64,000 nt of DNA from Hypoxylon rubiginosum (taxonomy: Eukaryota; Ascomycota; Sordariomycetes; Xylariales; Hypoxylaceae): the NCBI GenBank assembly GCA_902806565.1, contig CADCXA010000009.1:666133-730132 (forward strand), given 5' to 3'. Positions within the stretch are counted from its first letter, which is position 1; every line of letters begins with the position of its first letter. The translations under genes were made by a program, and so were the position numbers. Of this stretch, positions 45,928-58,455 are shown piece after piece. The notes beneath the pieces are model-generated. The model was not told the DNA's origin. It saw nothing but the letters and a program-made list of their open reading frames with translations, and did no database searches.

Positions 45928-47073
45928 TGATCAAACTTGTGATGGAGTTCAGATGGAGCAGAAGAAGCAGAACTCTAAGTTCTATAAAGGATCGGGGAGT
46001 TGGATTAATGGCACCAAGACTCGAGAATATGTATTCAGTTATGGAAATTTATCGGCCGGCTGTCGCTAGAACCATACTTGATGGCTACGTACTTCACGGG
46101 AGCCTTCCGCATTACTGCCCAACACATGCATCTCGAGGAGCGGGGTAGGTCGTTTATTAGTGGTTATCGAAAGGGCAGCTTGCTGATTGGAAACGTGCAA
46201 TGCAGCCAGCCTTGTATTCCTGACCTGAGATTCCCTTCACATTACGCCATCATTATATCCCACTCTATTTTATTGTGGACACGCCTCAATGGATGTAATT
46301 TCGATTGCCAAACAGGAATTGACGATCATGAAAAGGGTTGCAAGAATGTATCAGGCAGATTCGACCTATCGTATCACTTGTTAACAGTGAGGAACGCCAC
46401 CTGTAGGTAGATCAGGGAGAGCAGAATGTCACCCCCCCTGCCCCCCTTTTTTTCTTTCTTTAAAGACTTGCATAACAAACGAGATGTTACACACTAGCTA
46501 GATTTTCATTGACCTAAATGGCCAAGTATCATGGCCTCTCATCAGGAGGAACACGGATCGAGAGCCTAAGAAAAGTGTGCAACTACCTGACTTCAATACT
46601 TAGAGCTATTCTCGTTATTTCTTGGTTTACTAAATTCAGCCTATACCATCTCACGAGTCTAAAGGAATAAGTGCCATTCCTCTCTTATGGGCACGCAGCC
46701 CTTGATCCGTATACAGCCACCTGTACCCACCACTTTACCGACGTGAAAATTACATCTCCCATAGCACCGGACTTCCATTGTTCAGGGTAATTTTGCTAAC
46801 CCGTGACCTAAGCCTCTTGTCTGAGATTGCTAGATGCTATTGGGCGATTTAAGAACAGGAAGATGGGTAACACTACTGGTGGTGGCTGTGACAGCGGAAG
46901 TGGGAGCGGGAGATGCCATCATAGGTCGACGAATGAGCGCTTAGGGGAGGTTCGGAATTGTAAGGCAGAACTCCGCTGTAAATTTACGCTAAACCGCCAA
47001 AGTGACAAAAGTGCCAAGTTCGCCAAATCCGCTAAACCTGCCAAACCTGCAAAATAAGCCAAAACCATAGTAT
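45928..47073. other. Intergenic up to the RIP island
   Basis: Ordinary base composition up to the first base of the left LTR. The last 60 bp hold a degenerate GCCAAR repeat (47013-47062). A 76-codon frame at 46827-47057 ends in a low-complexity (AK)n run that simply reflects this repeat; it is not called a gene. Confidence 0.6.
47069..47073 (+). repeat. Target-site duplication, left copy
   Basis: AGTAT immediately before the left LTR. The right copy reads AATAT, differing by one G-to-A change as expected from RIP. Confidence 0.6.
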
Positions 47074-47255
47074 TGTTAGATTACGTGTGTATTCAATTAG
47101 GGGGTTAATTGTGTGTATTAAGTGTATATCTCCTAATTATACGTGTTCTTGCGATTCCTTAGAATAATCTCATAATAAGGTTATTACGGCTCCGGCCGTT
47201 AGCTTATACGCAGGACCTAAATAGGTTTTCTAGAATAACCTTTTATTATCTAATA
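47074..47255 (+). repeat. Left LTR (less mutated copy)
   Basis: 182 bp. It keeps GC-containing blocks such as TTATTACGGCTCCGGCCGTT that are AT-converted in the right copy. Confidence 0.88.
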
Positions 47256-49302
47256 TACCCCCCTAGGCTTATCTATCTTTAATAAAAAAGCCTAAGTAAT
47301 TAAGACTTATTTTTTAATATTTTTTAATTGTTAATTATATATATATTATTTTCTTTGTTAAATAAGGAGTTTTTTATTCTGTTAAAATTCTTTTTTATAA
47401 GCTTATAAATTTATTTAAATTTAATTTTTTTTTATATATTTATTAAGTTTAATTATTAAGTAAATATAGTAAATTTCTTTATAATAAATACCTTAGTAAA
47501 ACTATTTATTATTATATTTTTTATAAAAATATAAGTAATTTTAATTTAATTTATAAATGTTTTTTATTATAATTAATAGTTATAAATATTTATATATTAT
47601 AATTTAATTTAAAATAATATAATATTTATATATATTAATTTAATTATTTATTTATTATTATAATATATTATAATTTTTAAGTTATTTAAATTTACATTAA
47701 ATTTTATAATTAAATATAATATAAATATAATTTTTTTTATAGTTTATATAAAAGATAATAACTTCGTTTTTATTATAAAAATAATTATTATATTTTACTT
47801 ATTTATATATTATTTAATTACTTTTTTAAATAACTTTATTATATATATTTATAAATTTTTTTAATTAAAAATGTTATTAGTAAATAAAATATTACTAATT
47901 ATTTTAAATATATTAATATATTTATATTATAAAAATAAATATTAAATAATAAAAAAATATTAAATTAATCGGTTAGTTTTAAAATAATACTTATTATTAA
48001 AATTTATATTAAATTTAACTAATTAAAAAACTATAAATATAATATTAAAACATATAATTATTATTATATATAATATTAATTTAATTTTTTATTAATATCG
48101 TTAAATAGATTATAAAAAAGTTAATTTTAATAAAAATAACAGTTTTTTATTTCTTATAAAAATTAAAAAAATAATTCCTGGTTTTTTATATATTAATAAT
48201 TTATTTAACTTATTTATATATAAAAATTAAAAAAATTAAATTAGTTTTTGATTTTAATTTTTAATTATTTTAATTTTAAGAAACTATTATAAATTATTTT
48301 TATTTATAAGTTAATATTTTTTTTATAATTATAATATTATTATATTTATTATTTATTATTTATAGTTTTAATATATAAAAATAATATTATTAATATAAAA
48401 AAAAATTAGTATTTTATCTTTAAAAAAATAATAAAACTTATAAAAAACGGTTAAGAAGTTTAATTTTATAAATATTTTAATTAGTTTTTTTTATTAAAAT
48501 AAAGGAGATTTTTTTAATTTATATAACGTTTTTAATAAATATAAAATAATCTAACGTTTTTAATATTTTAAAAATATTTTTATATAGATTTTTTTATTTA
48601 GATTTACGTTTATAAATATGTTAACTATATTATATTAAATTAATTTAAGGTTAAATTTTATTATAATTATAATAAAGGTTTAAAATAATTTTTCGGTTAA
48701 TATTAAAATATAAATATTTAAATATTTATTTTTAATTTATTGGTTTTTTCGGACCATTAGTTTTATTTTATATTTTATAAACCATTTATATTTATTAAAT
48801 TTATATATATATATTTATATATAATTTAAAATTTGTTTATTATTAACAGTTTATTATTTATATTTAATTTAAAAGTTTATTTTTTTATAGTTATTTAAAT
48901 ATAATTTTTTAGTTTTTTTAAATTTTTATTTTAAGGTATAATTTTATAACTTTTTATAAGTTTTTAAAGGAGATGGTAGATTTTTTTTATAGATTTTTTG
49001 TTTTTTTTATAAAAGTTTTTATAGTTTTTTAAATTTATATAATCTTAGGCGTGGTATTAAATTTAAATTTATTTAACTTATAAAATAACATTATAAATAA
49101 TATGTTATTTATATTATTTATATTTTATTTACTGGCTTTTTATATATTAATCTTATTGTTAAAATTAAGTGTTTTATATTAAACGTGGTTTTTTAACTTA
49201 TTATATAGTTTATAACTTTAAAATAAAAAATAAATAAATTCTTTTTAATTTATTTTAAAAGCGTGTTAAAAGCTATAACTTAACTTATTAAGATAATATT
49301 TT

Positions 49303-49494
49303 TTATATTTTTATTTTAAAAGATATAATTTATAACGTTTAATTTTATTTTTTTTATTTTATTATAAAAAATGTAATTTATAACGTTTAATTTTAGTTTT
49401 TTAATTATATTTAAAAAGGTGTAATTTATAACGCTTAATTTTTTTTTTATATTAATATTTAAAAAAATGTGATTTATAGTGTTTAACTTTTTTT
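49303..49494. repeat. 48-bp tandem repeat inside the LTR element
   Basis: Four units with a shared core AATTTATAACGTTTAATTTT, starting at 49327, 49375, 49423 and 49471, exactly 48 bp apart. The last unit reads GATTTATAGTGTTTAAC. 48 bp is 16 codons, so the array may once have been coding. Confidence 0.8.
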
Positions 49495-52400
49495 TTATTA
49501 TTATAATAAATAATAAAGTAACTGGTAAAAAAATAATATTAAAAATAAAATATAATATAAATATAGTTTTAATATAAAAGTAATTAAGCTTTTTAATTTC
49601 TTTATTATTATATTTTTTATTATCGTTATTTATTTTACGATTTTATTTACTTTTATTTTTTACTGATATTTTTATTTTTATTTTATTTTTTTTAAAAGTT
49701 AATAACTTTAAGTTAGTCTTTTTTTTTATATTTTATAAAGTGGTGATTTAATTAATTAAATCTCGGATATTTTTTTTTATTATATATAATAAGTTATTTT
49801 TTAAAGATAAAATATTTTTATTAAATATAATATCTTTATTAAATATAACGTTTTATATTTTAATAATTTGTTTTAATATAAAAATTTAAATATTATAAAT
49901 ATTTATAAAGTTATAACTTATTAAATAGTTTATTTATATTTTTAAATTAAAATGTTAATATTAGTTTTATTTTTACTTTATTTTTATAGTAAATATAAAT
50001 ACCTTATATTTATATACTTTTAAATAAACTTAATATAGTTTTTTATTAATAATTATATTGTTTTTAAATGTTAAATAAATATAAAAACGTTTATATAAAA
50101 ATTACTAGTTAAAGTTATATTTAAAAATGTACTTATAAAAATAGGTAACAGTTTTAAAAATTTTTATTTATAGGAAATTTAAAAGTTTTAATTTTATTTT
50201 TATTATTTAAGCTTTTTATTTAATTATATTTTTTAAGTGTTTAATGTTTTTATTTTAATTTTACGTATTTAATATTAAAGGTTTAAGTTTAATATAATAT
50301 ATTTATTAAATATAATTTTATATAACGTGCTTTTTTATTATTAACTTATTATTATATTTAATAATTTTAATATTAAGTTAATGTTATTTTTAAATAATTT
50401 TAAATATTTAGTTTAAAATTTTAATAATTAAATTTAAAATACGATTTTTAAGATAAAAGTTTTAAGCTTATTTTATATATTTATTAATGATTAATATTAT
50501 ATATTAATATTTTTAAAAGTTTATTTTTAAATTATAAAAATTAATAATTAAACATTTATTTAACTTATTTAATTATTTATAACATTTATAATAATTAAAT
50601 TTCTTGGTTTTTTTATAGTTATATATGTTATATTTTATTATAATAATTTAATTAGTTTTTTTAGTTAAGTTAGATTTTTTAATTTTTATTTTTTAAAAAT
50701 AATTAATTATATAATTAAAAGTTTTTAATTTTAAATGGTTAAATTATAAATGTTATAATTTACTAGTTATTATACTTAAAAATCGCTTTATTTAACTATT
50801 AAATTTAACGTTTTTTATATAAAATAAATAATTAATAAAATTCTTAAAAAAATCTTTTAAAACGTATTGGTTTTATTTATTAATAATAATATATAAAACG
50901 GAATTATTTTTTCTTTATAAATAATTATTTATATTTTTATAGTTTTATTAATATTTTATTTTTTTTAAAAGTTTTAATAATATTATATTATATATAAATC
51001 TTTTATAATATATTATATTTTATAATTATAAAAGTTTTACTTTTTTTAAATTTTTTAAACATATATTTATTTTTTTATATCTTTATATAAATATAACTAA
51101 ATCTTTTATAAAAATCACATTTTTAATATATATTATTTAATATAATAAAAATTGGTTAAATTAATTAAAAATATAAATAATAGTTTTTAAATTTAGAATT
51201 ATTAAGTTTTTTAAAAGATAGGTATTAACTTTAAATATAATTTATAAAATTAAAAACGTTTCTTTTATTTTTTTAATTACTTAAACTAGTTAATTTTTAT
51301 TTTATATAAATAACTTTTTTTTTGTTTTTTTAACTAGCTTAATAAACATATTATCTTTAATTATTTTATGTTTAATTATTTTTTTTATAATAAAGTTTAA
51401 GGTTTAGTTTTTTAAAGTTTTATTTTCTATAATATATTAATAGTTAAGAATTTTATAATAATCGTAGTAAACTAAGTATAAAATGTTAGTTTTTTATAAG
51501 CGATTAATAAATATATCGGCTTGTTTTTTTTTAGTTAATTTAGCTTGTTTATTTAAACTGTTTTAACTTTATAATTTATTATAATTTTTATTATTTTTAC
51601 CTTATTTTAATTAATTAAAGGGTTTAAAAGTGGCGTCTTTTTCTTATTTTAACTTAATATTTAAGTTTTTATTATAATTAGATTTTATATTATTAAATTA
51701 AATAACAAATACTTTTTTTATAAAATAAAATTATATAAAAGTTAGTTATAAAAATATATATTTATATAAAACAGTTATTATATTTAAATAATTAAATATA
51801 TTATTTTTAATTTTATTAATATTTAATAGTTTATAGTTAATTACTTAGTTATTTAAAATATTATTAAATGTAATTTTAAAATCTTTTATTAGTAGTTAAT
51901 TATTAATAATATTTATAAAACTTTTTATTTTTATATTTATAATAATTAATTTTTATTTAATTATCTATATTTTAAAGTTCTTAGGTATTTTTATTAATCG
52001 TTATATTATTTTCTTATATTGTTTTTAAGCTTATAGTTTTAATTAATTATTATATATTTTACTAGTAATAAATAGTTTTTTATATTATTTATATAAAATG
52101 TTTATTAAATTAAAACACGTATTTTAATAATTTAAAAATATAAAGTTAATAACTTAGTTTTTTAATTTTTTAACTATTTGTTAATAAGTTTAATAAATTT
52201 TATAATCGTGATTATAAAAGGTTTAATTTTCCTTGTAAATAGCTTTGTTTTCCTTTGTTATTTTTATTAGATTTATAAGTTTTTTATTTATTTTAACTTA
52301 TTTTTTTTAATTTTTATTTATTATAATTTAAAAATTATTATTTAATAAATTTTATGTTATTTATTAAGTTTTTTTTAAATAGTTATTAACGTTTAACTAA

Positions 52401-52696
52401 AATAGTTTTTTTGGTTATTTTAACGTTTTTATAAAATTAATATATTTTTAAAGTTTTAAATTAATAGCTTTTATTTAAAACTTTTTATTTTATTGTTTTT
52501 AATTAATTAAATCGTTATAAAAGATTTTTTTTTTATTGTTTTTAATATATTGTTTTTTTTTTATTGGTTAAATTTAAATTATAAAAAGTTTTATTAATAT
52601 AATTATTTTATAATTTTATGGTTTTTAGTTAATTAAAAGTTACGTATCGTTATTTATATATAACTTTTTAATTTTTAAGCGAATAAAATTTTTAAT

Positions 52697-52878
52697 TGTT
52701 AAATTATATATATATTTAATTAAAAAGTTAATTATATATATTAAATGTATGTTTTTTAATTATACGTGTTCTTATGATTTTTTAAAATAACCTTATAATA
52801 AAATTATTACGGCTTTAATTATTAGTTTATATATAAAATTTAAATAGGTTTTTTAAAATAACCTTTTATTATTTAATA
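52697..52878 (+). repeat. Right LTR (strongly RIP-mutated copy)
   Basis: 182 bp, colinear with 47074-47255. Of 45 differences, 43 are C-to-T or G-to-A in this copy relative to the left one and 2 go the other way. It is followed by the target-site duplication AATAT (52879-52883). Confidence 0.88.
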
Positions 52879-53073
52879 AATATATATAATTCCTATATTA
52901 TATAAATATATTAAGTTTTTAATAAATTAATATATTTTATTAATTTAAATTATAAAAAATATATAATAACTAATTATAATTATATTTAAATTTAAAATTA
53001 AATTTATTATATTTATAAGGTATTTATAATAATATTTAAATTATTATAAAACTATTATTAAGTTATTATTAAA

Positions 53074-53183
53074 TTATTATTAAACTGTAATTAAATTATT
53101 ACTAAGTTATAATTAAATTATTATTAAATTATAATTAAACTATTATTAAATTATAATTAAACTATTATTAAATTATATTTAAA
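53074..53183. repeat. 22-bp tandem repeat
   Basis: Five 22-bp units of the type YTATTATTAAATTATAATTAAA, with single-base differences (for example AAACTG in the first unit, ACTAAG in the second). Further degenerate units extend to the left. Confidence 0.8.
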
Positions 53184-56100
53184 GTTTAAATAAAAAATAT
53201 ATAATTTTTATAGTTTAAATAAAAAACTTAATTTATTAATATTAAAAAAAATATAAACTAGGTTTATTTATATATAAAGTTTTAATATTAAAATAATATA
53301 ATAACTTTTTAACTTATAGTTTTATTATTTAAATAATAAGTTTTATATATATATATAATTAAATTTAAAAACTATATATTAAAAAGTTAATTAGCTTTTT
53401 TTTATAATTTATATAGCTTATTAATTAAAGTAAATTAAAGTTTTTATTATAGTTTTAAAAATTTATTTAAAAATAATTAGTTATAAAAGTTTAAAACTTT
53501 AAAATATAAATTTATAAATATAAATAAAATAATTATTATAAATAAATATTATTTATATTTAATTTATTTCTTATTTAAATAAGTGTTAAATAAAAAAAAA
53601 TATTAAATATTATATAAGATATTATTATAAGGTATTTTATTAATAAAAATATTAATATTATAAAATAATAATATTATTATAAGATTATTTAAATAATAAA
53701 AAAAATTAAAATATTATTATATAAAAAGTAATAAACTTAATAGTTATAAATATTTTTATATATATAAAAATAATAAATAAAAAAGCCTGTTAAATAAAAA
53801 AATTTATTATATTTATTTTTAATATTCTTAGTAATATAAACATTTAATACCGTTATTTTAAAAGCCACGACCTTTTAAATAATAAAAGTTAGGTTTTTAT
53901 AATAAAACTTTAATTCTAATAAATATAAAAAGCTTTTAAACCCGCGTATTAATATTATAATAACTAACGTTTAAAAAACTTTAATTTTAAAAAAATTAAT
54001 ATAAATCGTTATAAAAAATAAATTAATAGTGATTTAAATAATATTTTAAACTTTATATATTAAATATAAACTTATTAAAAAAAGTTTATAAAAATAATTA
54101 AACTATTATTATATATGTTTTTATAGTTTAATTTATAAGATATTTAAAATATATTTAAAATAAGATTTTTTTTTTATAATTTAAAATAAATAATTTAATT
54201 ATAGTTTTATATATAATATATTTTTAAAAAGGTTTATAAAAACTAGATTATTTTTATTTATTATAATATTAAATATAATATAAAAAAGAACTTTTATTAT
54301 AATAAATTAAAAAAAGTTATATAAGTTTTAAAAAACTAATAAAATTAAAACTTTTAATAAATAAAAATAATAATTTTTATTATTTAGTATTTATTTATTT
54401 AATATTTATTTATTTAAATATATATTTAGATACCGGTACTTTAAATAATAAAATAATACCTAGTAAATTAAATAAATATTTATTTAAATAAAAAGTAGTT
54501 AATAATTAAAATAATTACTTTTACCGCCTTAACGGCTTTATATTATAAATATATACCTAGGAGATAAATAATTTATAATTATTATAAAAAATAATATATA
54601 AATTTCTAATATTTCTTAAGTTTATTTTTTTATTTTTAAGATATTTAATAAATAACTATATAATTATATTTATTTCGCTTTTATTTATTTTTTTATTTTA
54701 TTTAATTAAGTTATATATTATATTATCTTGTTATATAAAAACTTATTAAATATTAATATTAGTTTTTTTTTATTCTTTTTATATTATTTTAAATAGTTTT
54801 TTAAATTAATATATTTATTAAAATATAAACGGTTTTTATTTTTAATAGGTTTTAATAAATGTTATATTAGTTATTTATTATAAATCCGTTATATTTTTAA
54901 GGCTAGGAAATTATTAAAATTATATTTATATATTAACTTTTTTAATTAATATATTAATTTTAATAATAAAAAATTAAAAGTTAAATTTATAATATAATTT
55001 TTTATTTTTATATTACTTAGGTTTATTTAAAATTTATTAATATAACTAGTAACTTTATTTTCTTATTATTTAATAATATAGGTATTTTATAAATAAATAT
55101 ACTAGGTTATTTTCTATTATAATAAATTTCTAAAAATAATATATATTATAACTTAAATATAAAACTAATACTTTTTAAATAAATTTAAATTATATAAACT
55201 TTTAAAATATTATTAATAATATAGTATTAATATTAATATTTAATAACGTAAATATTAATTTATTTATAATCTAGTAATTAGTTATATTAATTTAAAGAAA
55301 AAGCCATTATTACTTAATTTTTATATTATATTAATTTATATAAAACTTATATAACTTTAAAATATATACGTTTTATAAATATTTTATTTTTATTTTATCC
55401 GCGAACCGTATAATTACTTAAAATCTAATTTATATAATTAATTAATATTATATTTAAATTATAAAAAAAGTTTTAATTTTATAATTTATATAGGTTATTT
55501 AGGGTTAAAATCCCAGCGTAATAATTATTTTAAAATATTAATTAATTATATTTATAAATAAACTATTAAATCTATTAATATTATATTATATAATTTTATA
55601 AAAATAAATATTAATACCTGTGTAAATTTTAAATCTAATAAAACGAAGTTTTTAATATTTATTTATATTTTATAGTTAATTTAATTTTAAAACTAAAAAA
55701 AGTTTCTACTTTTTATTATAACGAACTTTTTTTTAATTATATTAATAATTTATAGCTTTTAAATATATTTAAATATATTTAAATTAAATTATACTTTTAA
55801 AAATAAATTATTTTATAATTATATATATTAATTTATATATTAAATTTTTTTTTATATTTACTAGTATATTTAATTTAAGTTTATAATTATAATAAAACTT
55901 AATTATATTATTTTTATATTATTTACGTTTAATTAAATTAGTAATTTTCCGTTTTATATTATTTTTTAAATAAATTTTAACAAAAAAAATATAACTTATA
56001 TTAACTTTTTTAATAAGCTATAAATAATTAAAGATAGTTTTATCGTAAAAATTTATATAAAAAAAATAATCTCGTACTTATTTTTTTATTTTTTTTTTAT

Positions 56101-56251
56101 ATTTTATTAAATTATATTATATTATATTTTATTATATTAATTTATATTAAAAAGAATATAATGTTAAATTAATATTAAAATACTTTTACGTTAAATAATT
56201 AATAATTTTAAAATAAAACAACCTTATTTTAAAAAATATAAGTATATTTAC

Positions 56252-57244
56252 TTAAATATTATTAATATTAATTTCATTTTTATTAAACTTTTATTAATTT
56301 AAATACCGTTAAAAAGTTTATATATTTATATAAATATTATATTTTTATTAAAGTTTTTTAATAATTTCCTAATAAAATAACTAATCCTTTTAATATTATT
56401 AAATAATAACCTTTTTAAATTTAATAAAATTACATTAAATTAAATACCAATAAAAAGTTTATAAGATAATATAAACGTAATAATCTTTATAAAATTTTTA
56501 AAAAATTATAATTTTAAATAATTAGTTTTTTTTATATTAATAAATAAAAATCTTTTTTTATTAATTAAAATTATATTTAATTAAATATCACTTTAAAATT
56601 TTTTAACTAATATAAATATTATAATCTTATTATAATTTCTAAAGGATTATATTCTTAAGAAATTAATTTTTTTAATATTATTAAATAAAAATATCCTTAA
56701 TTTAATTTAAATTATATTTAATTAAATATCACTTTAAAGTTTTTTAACTAATAAAAATATTATATTTTTACTGTAATTTCTAAAAAATTATATCCTTAAA
56801 TAACTAATTTTTTTAATATTATTAAATAAGAATAAGTTAAAATTTAATAAAATTACATTTATTTAAATGTTAATTAAAAATTTATAAGTTAATATAAACG
56901 TTATATTCTTATTTAAATCTTTAAATAATACCAGGTTTAAATAGCTTTTTTTTTTAATATTATTAAATAAGAATTTCTTTATATTCACTAAAATTATTTT
57001 TATTTAAATATAACTTAAAAATCTATAAAATTATATAAATACTATATTTTTATTAAAGCTTTTAAAAAACTTAAACTTTAATTAATTAATCCTAGTAATA
57101 TTATTAAGTAATAATTTTTTTAAGTTTATTAAAACTATAACTACATTTAAATAAGTATTATTAAAAAGTTTATACGTTAATATAAATATTACATTTTTAT
57201 TAAAGTTTTTAATAGATTTTATTTTAAGATAAATAGTTTTATTA
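56252..57244 (+). pseudogene. Fossil of a protein with 47-residue tandem repeats
   Basis: Seven successive units in the same forward frame. Unit starts are 56252, 56393, 56534, 56675, 56816, 56957 and 57098: spacing exactly 141 bp (47 codons), the last unit 147 bp. Each unit reads approximately I-L-L-N-x-N then F-x-F-x-K-I, then L-K-S-L-x-x-N-I-N-I-I-F-L-L-K-F-L-K-N, and ends in K-stop-L-I-F-L. The TAA before L-I-F falls at the same codon in six of the seven units, as expected if a Gln CAA was converted by RIP. The spacing is always a multiple of three, so the array was coding when it expanded. The original protein family cannot be named. Confidence 0.7.
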
Positions 57245-58370
57245 ATATTATTAAATAATTTAGTTTTTATATAATTAAAAAGTAATAAAAAGTAATATAT
57301 TAATATTTAAACTTTAAATATTTTAAATATAAAATATTAATTATATGTTAATAATATTAAATTATATATAAACTAATTTATTAATTATTTTATTAAAAAA
57401 TCTTATTTATTTTAATTTATTTTATATATTATATATTATTATTTATTTTTTTTTATAAGTTACTTTTCGTTTTTTATAAATATAAAACTTTAAAAAAATT
57501 TTAAGTTTTAATTAGCCTTATTTTTTTTTTTTATATTAACTAAATTATTATAATAAATATAATAAATAATTATATAAATAATAACCACTAGATTTTACCC
57601 TGGATTTTAAATAATATATAATATTTATAAAATGTTTTTTTAATAAGGTTTTTAACGTTAAAAAATCTTTATATTAATATTAATAACACGGTAAAATATA
57701 TTTTATTAAATAACTTAAAAAAATAAATAACTAAGCGTATAAAATTAACTATAAAAAATTTCTTTGGCGATTTATTAAGTTTAATTAACAAGCTGGTACT
57801 TTTAAATAACCAGTTTTAATATTTATAAAATAAAATGGAAATATTTTTAACACGTATTAAATTTATAAGTTTAATTAATTTAAAAGATTAATTAAAAAAT
57901 ATAAACAAGCTTTTATTTTATATTAATAAGTTTTTTATTAATATTAACTTTATAATTAAACATATAAAATAGTTTTTTAATATTATTATAAATTGGTTTA
58001 AATTTTTTTACCAGTTTAAATAAATTTATTTATTATTAACTTTCTAGGAAATTAAAATAATAAACTTTTATCGCCGCTTTATTATTTTATAACTTTTAAA
58101 AATTATATTTAAAGTTTTTAATAAAACTTTAAAATTTAAGAAATAATACGTTAAATACTTTTATTAATTATTATTATATAATAAAAAGGAATTTTTTAAG
58201 TTTTAATAAATTAATATAATAAGCTGTTTTTAATTATATTAAAAAAAATATTTTTAGTATATATTTAATATTAAAATGTTTATTTATATTTTTAGTTATA
58301 ATAAATAACTTGTTTTAATATAAGCTATTAAAAACTTTTTATTTAAAAGATTATAAACTAAAAATTTACT

Positions 58371-58455
58371 TTTTATTATAATATAAACGGAATTCTTTTT
58401 AACGGTTTAAAATAAGAATATATTTTTTATTATAATAAAAACGGAATTTTTACTA
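58371..58455. repeat. Two direct copies of a ~57-bp unit
   Basis: TTTTATTATAATATAAACGGAATTC near 58370 recurs as TTTTATTATAATAAAAACGGAATTT near 58427. Confidence 0.5.

Larger units (their letters stand above)
47074..52878. mobile_element. RIP-destroyed LTR retrotransposon (5.8 kb)
   Basis: Two direct repeats of 182 bp flank a 5.4-kb AT-rich interior. Both start TGTTA and end TAATA, presumably once TAACA, i.e. TG..CA ends. The copies align without gaps; by hand count they differ at 45 positions, all transitions. A 5-bp target-site duplication (AGTAT/AATAT) borders the element. Next to the inner edge of the left LTR lies CCCCCCTA, whose complement TAGGGGGG is a plausible polypurine tract. That would orient the element on the minus strand, with the left LTR as its 3' LTR. 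No gag-pol reading frame survives, so the superfamily cannot be given. Confidence 0.88.

Noticed and set aside
46827..47057. 76-codon frame ending in a (AK)n run
   Set aside because: The end is the translation of a GCCAAR microsatellite next to the LTR; nothing upstream looks coding.
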